DNA from: Deltaproteobacteria bacterium
GTDB taxonomy: Bacteria > Desulfobacterota_C > Deferrisomatia > Deferrisomatales > JACRMM01
DNA length: 5,980 nt
Assembly: GCA_016218905.1 (NCBI GenBank)
Contig: JACRCS010000265.1
Span: forward strand, 1 to 5,980
Reading direction: 5' to 3'
In this document: one piece after another, positions 1-5,980 of the stretch
How the letters are laid out: each line of letters begins with the position of its first letter
Numbering within the stretch: position 1 is the first letter of the stretch
Notes under the pieces: model-generated
Databases searched by the model: none
What the model was told of the DNA's origin: nothing
Seen by the model: the letters and a program-made list of their open reading frames with translations, nothing else
Program-made: the position numbers and the translations under genes

Positions 1-1508
1 CCGATCGGGACGGGAGCGTCTGCCGCTTCCGCGAGGGCCGCCGCGACCGGCGGCCGTCCCGTGACGCGGCCCGGCACGATGAGGACCGTGCCCTTCCGGA
101 GCCTTGCCTTCGAGCTGAGGTCGTTCGCCGCGCAGACCTCGGCCAAGCTCACCTTGTTGCGGGCGGCGAAACGGGCCAGGCTCTCGCCCTTGCGCACGGT
201 CACCCGGCGATCACGGACCTCAGGTGCGGCGGGAATGCTCGCGAGCCGGGCGGCGAGGACAGGTCCCGCCCCCTTTGGAAGCCTCAGCGGGTAGGCCGAG
301 ACGCCGCGTGGGGTGGACCGGCCGCGGAGCTCGCCGTTCAGCGAGGCGAGCGTCTCGGCGCTGACGCCGAGCTCACGGGCGATCCGGGCCAGCTCAACCG
401 GCCGAGGGACCTCCACCACGTCGAACTCGAGCGGCGGGTCCGGGACGACCTCGAAACCGAAACGGGCCGGGTCCTTCGCGATCAGGGCCGACGCCATGAA
501 GAACGGGACGTAGTCGCGCGTCTCGCGGTGCAAGGCGCTGGCGTCGCGAAGCTCCCAGAAGTTCCTCGCCCCCGTTCTCTGGAGGCCGCGCAGGACACGC
601 CCTTCTCCGGCGTTGTACGCCGCCATGGCGAGATGCCAGTCTCCGAACATCTCGTAGAGGTCGCGGAAGTAGGCGGCCGCGGCCCGGGTCGACTTCACAG
701 GATCGCTCCGCTCGTCGATCTCGCGTGTCGTCTTCAGGCCGTAGCGCTTGGCGGTTCCGGAGATGAACTGCCAGTACCCTTTCGCCGCCGCCCTCGAGCT
801 CGCCTTGGACTTGAAGGCCGACTCGATCATCGCCACGTAGACGAGGTCTTCCGGCAAGCCGTTCTCGCGGAGGATCTCCCGCATCAGAGGGAGGTACCGT
901 CCGCTTCGCTGGAGGGCCGCGGCGAACGCCTTCGGAGTCCGGAACTGGTAGAACGCGACGGCGTTGAGCACGGCGTCGTTGACGACGATCGGGACGTCGA
1001 AGGCGAGGCTGGGCCCCGCTTCCTCGATCTCCTTGCGCGCCAGGGCGAGCTCGTCAGCCGAGGACGCGGTGGCTTCCTGGGCGATCAGGCCGTCCCTCTT
1101 CCCGGGATCGGGGGCGGGTTCCTCTTCGTCTCCGCTGGACGCGTCCTCGTAGAGCCGCACGCTTTCCCAGAGCTGGCCCGCGAAGGCGAGGTCTCCCGGG
1201 TTCCCGGGGCGCATGGACGTTCGAAACCCGTCGAGGGCCGCCTGGAACTCGAGTCGGGCGCAGGCCGTGTCCCCCGCGATGGAGAAGGCCTTCCCCCGGT
1301 GGAAGCGGTCGCTCGCCTCCTGCTGAGGGTCCGGCGCCGGAAAGGCCTGAGCGGAGCCCGCGCCCGAGACGGCCACCGGGGCCGGAGAGAGGGACGAGCT
1401 CGGGGTAGACGAGCAGGCGGGAAGGAGGGGGGCGAGGCAGGCGAGGGCGAGGAGCCGTCCGCAGGAGAGGAGCTGCGGGCGGGCCCGTTCGGTCGTCTTG
1501 TTCGTCAC
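1..1508 (-). CDS. MltD-like lytic transglycosylase lipoprotein with LysM repeats (partial, C-terminus off left edge)
   Basis: Family role: a GH23 (SLT) lytic transglycosylase that cleaves peptidoglycan glycan strands with formation of 1,6-anhydro-muropeptides, acting at the periplasmic side of the envelope. Reading the minus strand from GTG at 1508 gives 502 open codons up to the edge. Residues 1-32 look like a lipoprotein signal with lipobox L-P-A-C (Cys32; Pro at -2 is less usual). Residues about 64-130 are helical and TPR-like. The SLT domain spans about 205-345: catalytic Glu229 in MIESAF, then KGYWQF (243-248) and YNAGEGRV (298-305). A degenerate LysM-like repeat lies at about 362-412 and a clear LysM at about 434-479. 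The start is GTG with GGAG 11 nt upstream, only 8 nt after the GTPase stop, so it is probably co-transcribed and translationally coupled. The next Met (residue 99) would remove the signal peptide. The family is confident; the exact subfamily (MltD versus related) is less so. Confidence 0.9.
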   Translation of the reverse strand, partial: MTNKTTERARPQLLSCGRLLALACLAPLLPACSSTPSSSLSPAPVAVSGAGSAQAFPAPDPQQEASDRFHRGKAFSIAGDTACARLEFQAALDGFRTSMRPGNPGDLAFAGQLWESVRLYEDASSGDEEEPAPDPGKRDGLIAQEATASSADELALARKEIEEAGPSLAFDVPIVVNDAVLNAVAFYQFRTPKAFAAALQRSGRYLPLMREILRENGLPEDLVYVAMIESAFKSKASSRAAAKGYWQFISGTAKRYGLKTTREIDERSDPVKSTRAAAAYFRDLYEMFGDWHLAMAAYNAGEGRVLRGLQRTGARNFWELRDASALHRETRDYVPFFMASALIAKDPARFGFEVVPDPPLEFDVVEVPRPVELARIARELGVSAETLASLNGELRGRSTPRGVSAYPLRLPKGAGPVLAARLASIPAAPEVRDRRVTVRKGESLARFAARNKVSLAEVCAANDLSSKARLRKGTVLIVPGRVTGRPPVAAALAEAADAPVPI

Positions 1509-1516
1509 TTTGTTCG

Positions 1517-2947
1517 CTACTCCGCCTGAACGTTGAAGCGAAGGGACAGCAGGAGCTTCTGGAGGTCGGTCGAGCTCGAAAGATCGATCGAGAAGCTGCT
1601 GTCGGTCAGGAGGGGGCTGCCGGTTCCGTCGGAAAACTTCAGTTCGATCGTCACCTGTCGGCTCCTTCCCAGCACCTGGCGCGGGATCGTGAGGTCGAAG
1701 GACCGGGTGACGTCCTTCTTGTGGTTCAGATTCGAAGCGAGGAGGTCGTCGATGGAGGCACCGGAGGCGCGGGGGCGCGCCGAGTCGGCGCGAAGTGCGG
1801 GTCCCGACCCTGCGGAGGCTTTCTGGGTCGAGATCTTTCGGAGCTTGTCGAGCTCCGCGAGGATGTCAACGCTCGAACGGACCTTGACGTGCTTGACGGC
1901 CGGCTCTGCCGACACCGAAGCGGAGGTGGCCGATTCACCAAAGCTGATCTCGGACGCCGCCTCATCCACGGCGGGGGCTGGCGGAGGGAAGAAGTCCGGC
2001 TGGGTCTCGGCATCCATCGCCGGCGTGACCACGGGCGTCTCGAAGGGTGCGGACTCGACGTCTGGAAGGGGGGCGGACGGTTCGGAAGCCGCGACCGCGA
2101 CCTTCGCCGCCTCGTCGGCCGCCTGCTTCAGCGCCAGCTCGGAGAACCTCGAAAGGCGGTCGAGGGTTGCGGAGGAGGGCGGGGCGGGGCGGGTTTCTGC
2201 GGCCGCGGGAGCCGGGAAGATCCCGGACGGAGGCCGTACCGGCGCTGCGGGCGCGGGTGCGGGGGCGGGCGAGGGGGCGGGGGCGGGAGCAGCGGCAGAA
2301 AGGCTCGTCGTCGGGGTCGCCGGCGCGGCGAAGACCGCCGGCCTGCGGACGTCTCCGGTCATTCGGGAGCGCAGAGCCCGGAGGGTCAGCTTGGAGATCC
2401 CTTTCAGTGTCTCGAAGACGCCGGTGCCGTTCGCGGCGGAGGACTCGAAGGACTCGAACACTCCGTCGGGATTGAGCGCCTCGTTGAGCTCGTCGACGGA
2501 GAGGATGTTCGCGAGGTCGCGCTTGTTGAACTGGAGGACGAGCGGGATCTCCTCGACGCGGACGCCGATTTCGGCGAGGTTATCGCGCAGGTTTCGGAAG
2601 CTCTCCCTGTTCGGCTCCAGCATCGGGCGCTGGGAATCGGCCACGAAGACGATGCCGTCGACCCCCTTGAGGACGAGCTTGCGTGTCGTGTTGTAGAAGA
2701 CCTGCCCCGGAACGGTGTAGAGCTGCAGGCGCGTCTTGAAGCCGCCGATGACGCCGACGTCGATCGGGAGCAGGTCGAAGAAGAGGGTCCGGTCGGTTTC
2801 GGTCTCCAGGGAGACCATCTCGCCCCGGGCGGTGGGGGCGGTGCGACCATAGATGACGTGGAGGTTGGTCGTCTTCCCGCATAGGCCAGGACCGTAGTAA
2901 ACGATCTTGGCGGCCATCTGCATGGTGGCGTAGTTGAAGAAAACCAT
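1517..2947 (-). CDS. MglA-family small GTPase with long C-terminal extension
   Basis: A Ras-like GTPase of the MglA type; in Myxococcus xanthus MglA sets front-rear polarity and drives motility, with MglB as its GAP. Residues 1-195 match MglA from memory almost end to end, with the same spacing: P-loop GPGLCGKTT (19-27), switch region with ETDRTLFF (50-57), TVPGQ (78-82, including the Gln that is catalytic in MglA), and NKRD (141-144) for guanine recognition. MglA proper is about 195 aa; this one is 476. Residues about 196-410 are a low-complexity Ala/Pro/Ser linker with a Pro-Ala run at 219-236 and a short amphipathic stretch at 358-375. Residues about 411-476 look like a compact beta-rich domain that I cannot assign. 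ATG 2947 is forced: an in-frame TAG lies two codons upstream, and the N-terminus aligns with MglA. No MglB/Roadblock gene is in the window. A gliding role is not proven; many non-gliding bacteria have MglA homologues. Confidence 0.9.
   Translation of the reverse strand: MVFFNYATMQMAAKIVYYGPGLCGKTTNLHVIYGRTAPTARGEMVSLETETDRTLFFDLLPIDVGVIGGFKTRLQLYTVPGQVFYNTTRKLVLKGVDGIVFVADSQRPMLEPNRESFRNLRDNLAEIGVRVEEIPLVLQFNKRDLANILSVDELNEALNPDGVFESFESSAANGTGVFETLKGISKLTLRALRSRMTGDVRRPAVFAAPATPTTSLSAAAPAPAPSPAPAPAPAAPVRPPSGIFPAPAAAETRPAPPSSATLDRLSRFSELALKQAADEAAKVAVAASEPSAPLPDVESAPFETPVVTPAMDAETQPDFFPPPAPAVDEAASEISFGESATSASVSAEPAVKHVKVRSSVDILAELDKLRKISTQKASAGSGPALRADSARPRASGASIDDLLASNLNHKKDVTRSFDLTIPRQVLGRSRQVTIELKFSDGTGSPLLTDSSFSIDLSSSTDLQKLLLSLRFNVQAE
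2177..2287 (+). repeat. G-tract clusters in linker-coding DNA (putative G-quadruplex motifs)
   Basis: The plus strand, which is the template strand of the GTPase gene, carries two G-tract clusters. At 2177-2193 the pattern is G3-C-G4-C-G4-C-G3, four tracts separated by single bases. At 2249-2287 there are seven tracts of three to five G (2249-2251, 2255-2257, 2261-2265, 2267-2269, 2273-2277, 2279-2283, 2285-2287). Both satisfy the usual four-tract G-quadruplex pattern. They encode the Pro/Ala-rich linker of the GTPase, so codon and amino-acid composition alone could produce them. Folding is inferred, not shown. Confidence 0.55.
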
Positions 2948-2978
2948 TCTCTAGGTCGTCAGCCGACCAAGCCTCCTC
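2948..2978 (-). promoter_or_regulatory. Distant Shine-Dalgarno with intervening hairpin before the MglA-type GTPase
   Basis: On the minus strand a strong Shine-Dalgarno sequence, GAGGAGG (2978-2972), lies 24 nt before the GTPase ATG at 2947, too far for direct use. Between them is an inverted repeat, GGTCG-GCTGA-CGACC (2968-2954), a 5-bp GC-rich stem with a 5-nt loop. If folded, the effective spacing becomes 9 nt, which is normal. No better Shine-Dalgarno is seen next to the ATG, only a weak TAGAGA. The stem is short, so this is a suggestion. Confidence 0.35.
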
Positions 2979-2996
2979 GACAGTGAACGGAAGATT

Positions 2997-3830
2997 TTAG
3001 CATTCCGATCCCCCCGGGCCGCGACTGACGAGCCGTCGCTGCTCCCGGAGGAGGGCCTCGAGAAGCGCGGCACGCGAGGCGTCCCAGGCGAGGAGCGCCC
3101 GGCGGTGCCGATCGAGGGTCCTTTCGTCGCCCCGGGCGGCGGGACCTGTGAGGGAGGCCTCGGGGCCACTGCGGAGAGCCTCCTCGAGGGCCGATCGCAG
3201 CAGCGGAGCGAGGGCGTCGAGGGCGTCGGAGGGGGCGAATCCCGCTCCGGCCAGTGCGTCCCGTGACGCCGCGACGAGGCCCGTGAGGCCATTGGCCCCG
3301 AGCGACGCCGCAAGGTGGTAGAGCGCGCGGTCGCTGGCCTTGACGACCACGGGGTGGCCTCCGAGGGCGAGGGCCAGACGCTCGGCCGCGGCGAGGCCCG
3401 CCCCCGAACCGTCGATCGCGAATGTGATCCCCTGGAACCGTCCGGCGTCGGCACGCGAGCCTGTAAACGTCTGGAGGGGATGACAGGAACCGGTCGCCAG
3501 GCCCGCCTCTTCGAGTCGGGTGAGGATCTCGGCCCCGTGGGAGCCCGAGTGGTGGAGGGCAACCGTCCCTCGCGGAAGGGCCGACGCGGTGTCCATCAGG
3601 GTGGCCACGAGCCCTTCGAGGGCGTCGTCGCGAACCGCGAGGAGGAGGACGGCTTCCGGACCAGCCTGTAGGGCTGCCGATAGGATCTCGTCCGACCGGG
3701 CCGGTCCGTCCCTGCCGGCAACGACGACCGGCGGGCTTTCGGCGAGACCCGGCGCGGAGGCGAATGCCCTCCCGAGCCGGCCCTTGCCGACGACGACGGT
3801 GCGGAGCGGAGGGGGCTTGACTGCTATCAT
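2997..3830 (-). CDS. Rossmann-like and DUF2520 domain protein (NAD(P)-binding oxidoreductase-like)
   Basis: A two-domain protein resembling the F420/NADP-oxidoreductase and ProC-like fold followed by DUF2520; no reaction is established for the family as far as I know. Visible features: dinucleotide-binding loop VVGKGRLG (13-20) after a first beta strand; a hydrophobic strand VLLLAVRDDAL (61-71); HHSGSHGAEIL (93-103); GSCHPLQTF (114-122), a strong family hallmark; ALYHLAA (169-175) opening the helical DUF2520 part; and LTGPAARGD (227-235), another hallmark. At 277 aa the length is typical and the gene looks intact. The ATG at 3830 has no strong Shine-Dalgarno in front (only GCGAG). It starts back to back with the hrcA operon and ends 49 nt before the GTPase gene, so it is likely the first gene of the leftward transcript. 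A role with its neighbours cannot be deduced; it may simply be a metabolic enzyme. Family call confident, function unknown. Confidence 0.85.
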   Translation of the reverse strand: MIAVKPPPLRTVVVGKGRLGRAFASAPGLAESPPVVVAGRDGPARSDEILSAALQAGPEAVLLLAVRDDALEGLVATLMDTASALPRGTVALHHSGSHGAEILTRLEEAGLATGSCHPLQTFTGSRADAGRFQGITFAIDGSGAGLAAAERLALALGGHPVVVKASDRALYHLAASLGANGLTGLVAASRDALAGAGFAPSDALDALAPLLRSALEEALRSGPEASLTGPAARGDERTLDRHRRALLAWDASRAALLEALLREQRRLVSRGPGGSEC

Positions 3831-3929
3831 CTCGCGGCGGCAGCGGGCAGGCCCGGGTCACCCGTGACGGTGCGGGACTGGCCGCGCCTGGCAGGGCGTA
3901 CGTTGGCGCAGGAGGAGGGGTTCGACGGC
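3831..3929. promoter_or_regulatory. Divergent intergenic region between the DUF2520 gene and hrcA
   Basis: This 99-bp stretch must hold the promoters for both divergent operons unless transcription enters from elsewhere. I see no convincing -35/-10 pair on either strand and no CIRCE (TTAGCACTC-N9-GAGTGCTAA) or near match. The only short symmetry is GTCAC-CC-GTGAC at 3857-3868, a possible operator but short enough to be chance. TTGACT (3817-3822) and TATCAT (3825-3830), inside the start of the DUF2520 gene, are only 2 bp apart and cannot form a promoter pair. Confidence 0.4.
3911..3920 (+). promoter_or_regulatory. Strong Shine-Dalgarno that fixes the hrcA start
   Basis: GGAGGAGGGG lies 9 nt before ATG 3930. 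It supports ATG 3930 over the upstream in-frame GTG at 3864, which has no Shine-Dalgarno and would add 22 residues unlike other HrcA proteins. Confidence 0.75.
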
Positions 3930-4988
3930 ATGATCGGCGCCTGGAGCCAGCTTGACCAGCGGTCGCGAGAAGTTCTCGCTTCCGTCGTCGGAGCCTACAT
4001 CCTGAGCGCGGCGCCCGTCTCGTCCCGTCTGCTGACGAAGAGCGGCGGATTCTCCCTCTCCTCGGCGTCCCTGCGGAACGCGATGGCCGAGCTCGAAGAC
4101 CTCGGCTACCTGACGCACCCCCACGCCTCGGCGGGACGGGTTCCGACCGACCTCGGCTACCGGACCTATGTAAAGGAGCTGATGACGGCGCGGCCACCCG
4201 GCTTGGCGGAGAAGGCGAAGATCGCGAGCGGCCTCGGTTCGGAGACATTCGAGCTGGAGAGGTTTCTCCACGCGACCTCTCGCGTCCTGTCCGAGCTGAC
4301 CGGCGAAGTCGCCGTCGTCGCCGCGCCCGACTCGGCCCACGTCGTCCTTCGATCCGTCCACTTTACGCGGGTCGCCGAGAGGAAGGTGGTCGTCGTGACG
4401 GTGTCGGGAGAGGGGCTCGTCGGAAGCCGGCTGATCGAGACGAGGGAGGACTTCTCGTCCGACGCCCTCCAGGCCGCCTCGAACCGCCTCACCGCCCAGT
4501 ACGCGGGCCGGACTCTCCTCGCGATCCGGGCCCGGCTCGTCGCCGCGCTCCAGGAAGAGAAGGTGCGGTTCGACGAGGAGATCGCCCGGGCCCTCGAGCT
4601 GGCGCGACAAGCCTTCGTGGACGAGCGAACCGGGGGAGAAACGCTCATCGTGGAGGGGGCTGGGACGATCCTCGAGAAGCCTGAGTTCCAGCACGACGTC
4701 GAGTCGCTCCGGCGGATGTACCGGGCGCTGGAGGAGGAGGCGCGGCTCGTCGACCTCCTCACCGACTGTCTCGCCGCCGGGAGCCAGCCGACCGTCCTGA
4801 TCGGCTCGGATTCGGCGTTCACGGAAGAGACCCAGACGGCGGTCGTCGTGACGGCCTACAGGAGCGGCGACCGGATCCTTGGAGCGCTGGGAATCATCGG
4901 CCCGCGGCGAATGGAATATCCTCGCGTCGTCCCGCTCGTGGAGGAGCTCGGGCGCTACGTGACGATGCGCCTGTCGGAGGGTGTGTAA
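3930..4988 (+). CDS. hrcA: Heat-inducible transcription repressor HrcA
   Basis: HrcA represses heat-shock operons by binding the CIRCE inverted repeat, and GroE chaperonin status modulates its activity. From ATG 3930 the protein is 352 aa, the usual HrcA length. Residues 5-85 form the N-terminal winged helix-turn-helix: LDQRSREVL, SAAPVSSRLL (26-35), LRNAMAELEDLGYL (48-61) and HPHASAGRVPTDLGYR (63-78), all HrcA hallmarks. Residues about 105-335 are the GAF-like and inserted dimerising region, ending in the typical GIIGPRRMEYPRV (321-333). The gene is intact. The start is chosen from the strong GGAGGAGGGG nine bases upstream; a GTG at 3864 is possible but unsupported. Its TAA stop overlaps the grpE ATG by one base, so translation of the two is likely coupled. 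HrcA normally represses its own operon, but no CIRCE is visible here. Confidence 0.95.
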   Translation: MIGAWSQLDQRSREVLASVVGAYILSAAPVSSRLLTKSGGFSLSSASLRNAMAELEDLGYLTHPHASAGRVPTDLGYRTYVKELMTARPPGLAEKAKIASGLGSETFELERFLHATSRVLSELTGEVAVVAAPDSAHVVLRSVHFTRVAERKVVVVTVSGEGLVGSRLIETREDFSSDALQAASNRLTAQYAGRTLLAIRARLVAALQEEKVRFDEEIARALELARQAFVDERTGGETLIVEGAGTILEKPEFQHDVESLRRMYRALEEEARLVDLLTDCLAAGSQPTVLIGSDSAFTEETQTAVVVTAYRSGDRILGALGIIGPRRMEYPRVVPLVEELGRYVTMRLSEGV

Positions 4989-5695
4989 TGGCCGAAAACG
5001 ACGGAGGCCCCGTCCCGCCGGAAGACGAGGTCGTCTACCTGGACGAGGACGGGGGTCCGGAGGACGTGGCGAGCGCCCTCGAGGCGGCCGAGCGGGCCGT
5101 CACTGCGGTCGAGGAACGTCACAGGACGGCCCCACACGGCATTCGGCCCGTCTCTGTCGAATCGGCCGCTCCGGCGCCGGAAACGCAGGAGCCTGCCGGC
5201 CCTGGGGGACGTGTCGAAGAGGAGCAGGAACGCGCCCTCCTGGCCGAGGAAGAGGCCGGACGGCTCCGGGAAGCGCTCCTGCGAAAGGCGGCCGATTTCG
5301 AGAACCTCAAGAGACGATCGGAGCGCGACAAGTCCGACTACGTCAAGTACGCGCTGAGTGAGACGATGCGCGACCTCGTGAGCGTCCTGGACAACCTCGA
5401 GCGGGCCCTCGCCCACGCTCCCGCGACGGGAGCGGAGGATTTTCGGGCGGGAGTCGAGATGATCGCCCGCCAGCTTTCCGAGGTGCTCCGGAAGTACGGC
5501 GTAAGCGAGATCCCGGCGCTTGGAACGCCCTTCGACCCGCAGTTTCACGAAGCGATGATGCGGGGGGAGGCGGCCGACGTTCCGCCCGGGACCGTCATCG
5601 AGGTCTTCCAGAAGGGCTACATCCTGAACGACAGGCTGCTCCGCCCTGCCATGGTCAAGGTGTCGGCGGTCCCCGCCGCTCCCTTCGAAGAATAG
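4988..5695 (+). CDS. grpE: Co-chaperone GrpE (DnaK nucleotide exchange factor)
   Basis: GrpE is a cytoplasmic homodimer that releases ADP from DnaK and so drives the chaperone cycle. The protein is 235 aa, longer than E. coli GrpE (197), owing to an acidic, low-complexity N-terminus (about residues 1-75, many Glu/Asp, then Ala/Pro). A long coiled-coil helix runs at about 75-115, with ADFENLKRR (102-110), the usual GrpE dimerisation motif. The C-terminal beta domain carries the family signature: FDPQFHEAMM (182-191), PPGTVIEVFQKGY (199-211) and LRPAMVKVS (218-226). ATG 4988 is preceded by GGAGG (4976-4980) at a 7-nt spacing and overlaps the hrcA stop. dnaK follows after 25 nt, so the protein and its partner are made from one transcript. 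Confidence 0.96.
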   Translation: MAENDGGPVPPEDEVVYLDEDGGPEDVASALEAAERAVTAVEERHRTAPHGIRPVSVESAAPAPETQEPAGPGGRVEEEQERALLAEEEAGRLREALLRKAADFENLKRRSERDKSDYVKYALSETMRDLVSVLDNLERALAHAPATGAEDFRAGVEMIARQLSEVLRKYGVSEIPALGTPFDPQFHEAMMRGEAADVPPGTVIEVFQKGYILNDRLLRPAMVKVSAVPAAPFEE

Positions 5696-5717
5696 CTCGA
5701 TCCGGATGGGGAGGTAG

Positions 5718-5980
<263 letters not shown>

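Noticed and set aside
528..1529. Long plus-strand open frame (333 codons) opposite the lytic transglycosylase
   Set aside because: The minus strand here encodes a clear SLT and LysM protein. The plus frame gives Arg/Gly-rich sequence with no recognisable motifs, as expected from high GC.
1533..2884. Two plus-strand open frames of 387 codons each, overlapping the GTPase gene
   Set aside because: They lie opposite the MglA-type GTPase. Their products are low-complexity Arg/Gly/Ser/Ala sequences, and GC-rich DNA with few stop codons explains them.
2959..3003. 14-codon minus-strand ORF (ATG overlapping the DUF2520 stop as ATGCTAA) in the gap before the GTPase
   Set aside because: Stop-start overlap hints at coupling, but the peptide is tiny with no supporting evidence, and the GAGGAGG in this gap lies inside it, better read as the GTPase Shine-Dalgarno.
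3864..3929. GTG at 3864 as the hrcA start
   Set aside because: No Shine-Dalgarno precedes it and the extra 22 residues are unlike HrcA N-termini; ATG 3930 has a strong one.
2959..4248. 429-codon minus-strand frame spanning the DUF2520 gene and hrcA start
   Set aside because: The product is Arg/Pro/Gly-rich shadow sequence crossing two recognised genes on opposite strands.
3858..4694. 278-codon minus-strand frame opposite hrcA
   Set aside because: hrcA on the plus strand carries all family hallmarks; the antisense product resembles nothing recognised.

Overview
The window is a GC-rich, gene-dense bacterial chromosome segment with two divergent gene sets that meet near position 3,830-3,930. 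Coding sequence fills almost everything. The only non-coding gaps are about 99 bp (divergent region), 49 bp, 25 bp and 8 bp, and no gap exceeds 300 bases. No tRNA, rRNA, CRISPR, insertion sequence or attachment site was seen.

Leftward set (minus strand, read from 3,830 down to the left edge): a Rossmann/DUF2520 NAD(P)-binding-type protein (277 aa), then an MglA-type small GTPase with a very long C-terminal extension (476 aa), then an MltD-like lytic transglycosylase lipoprotein with LysM repeats, cut off by the left edge. The last two are 8 nt apart and the first two 49 nt apart, so one transcript is likely. The GTPase and the murein hydrolase suggest a link between cell polarity or envelope dynamics and wall remodelling, but that link is inferred only from gene order.

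Rightward set (plus strand): hrcA (heat-shock repressor), grpE (DnaK nucleotide exchange factor) and dnaK (Hsp70, cut off by the right edge). hrcA and grpE overlap by one base (TAATG), and grpE and dnaK are 25 nt apart. This is the classical HrcA-type heat-shock operon. HrcA would repress it, and GrpE and DnaK work together in protein folding. No recognisable CIRCE operator lies upstream of hrcA, which is unexpected.

Organism: high GC, an hrcA-grpE-dnaK operon and an MglA-family GTPase fit phyla such as Acidobacteriota or Myxococcota and related lineages. The window does not allow a firmer call. The most notable points are the extended MglA GTPase with an unassigned C-terminal domain, dense G-quadruplex-type G tracts in the DNA encoding its linker, and a possible hairpin-bridged ribosome binding site in front of it. 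I found no clear sign of a wholly new system; these are ordinary housekeeping genes with some unusual details.
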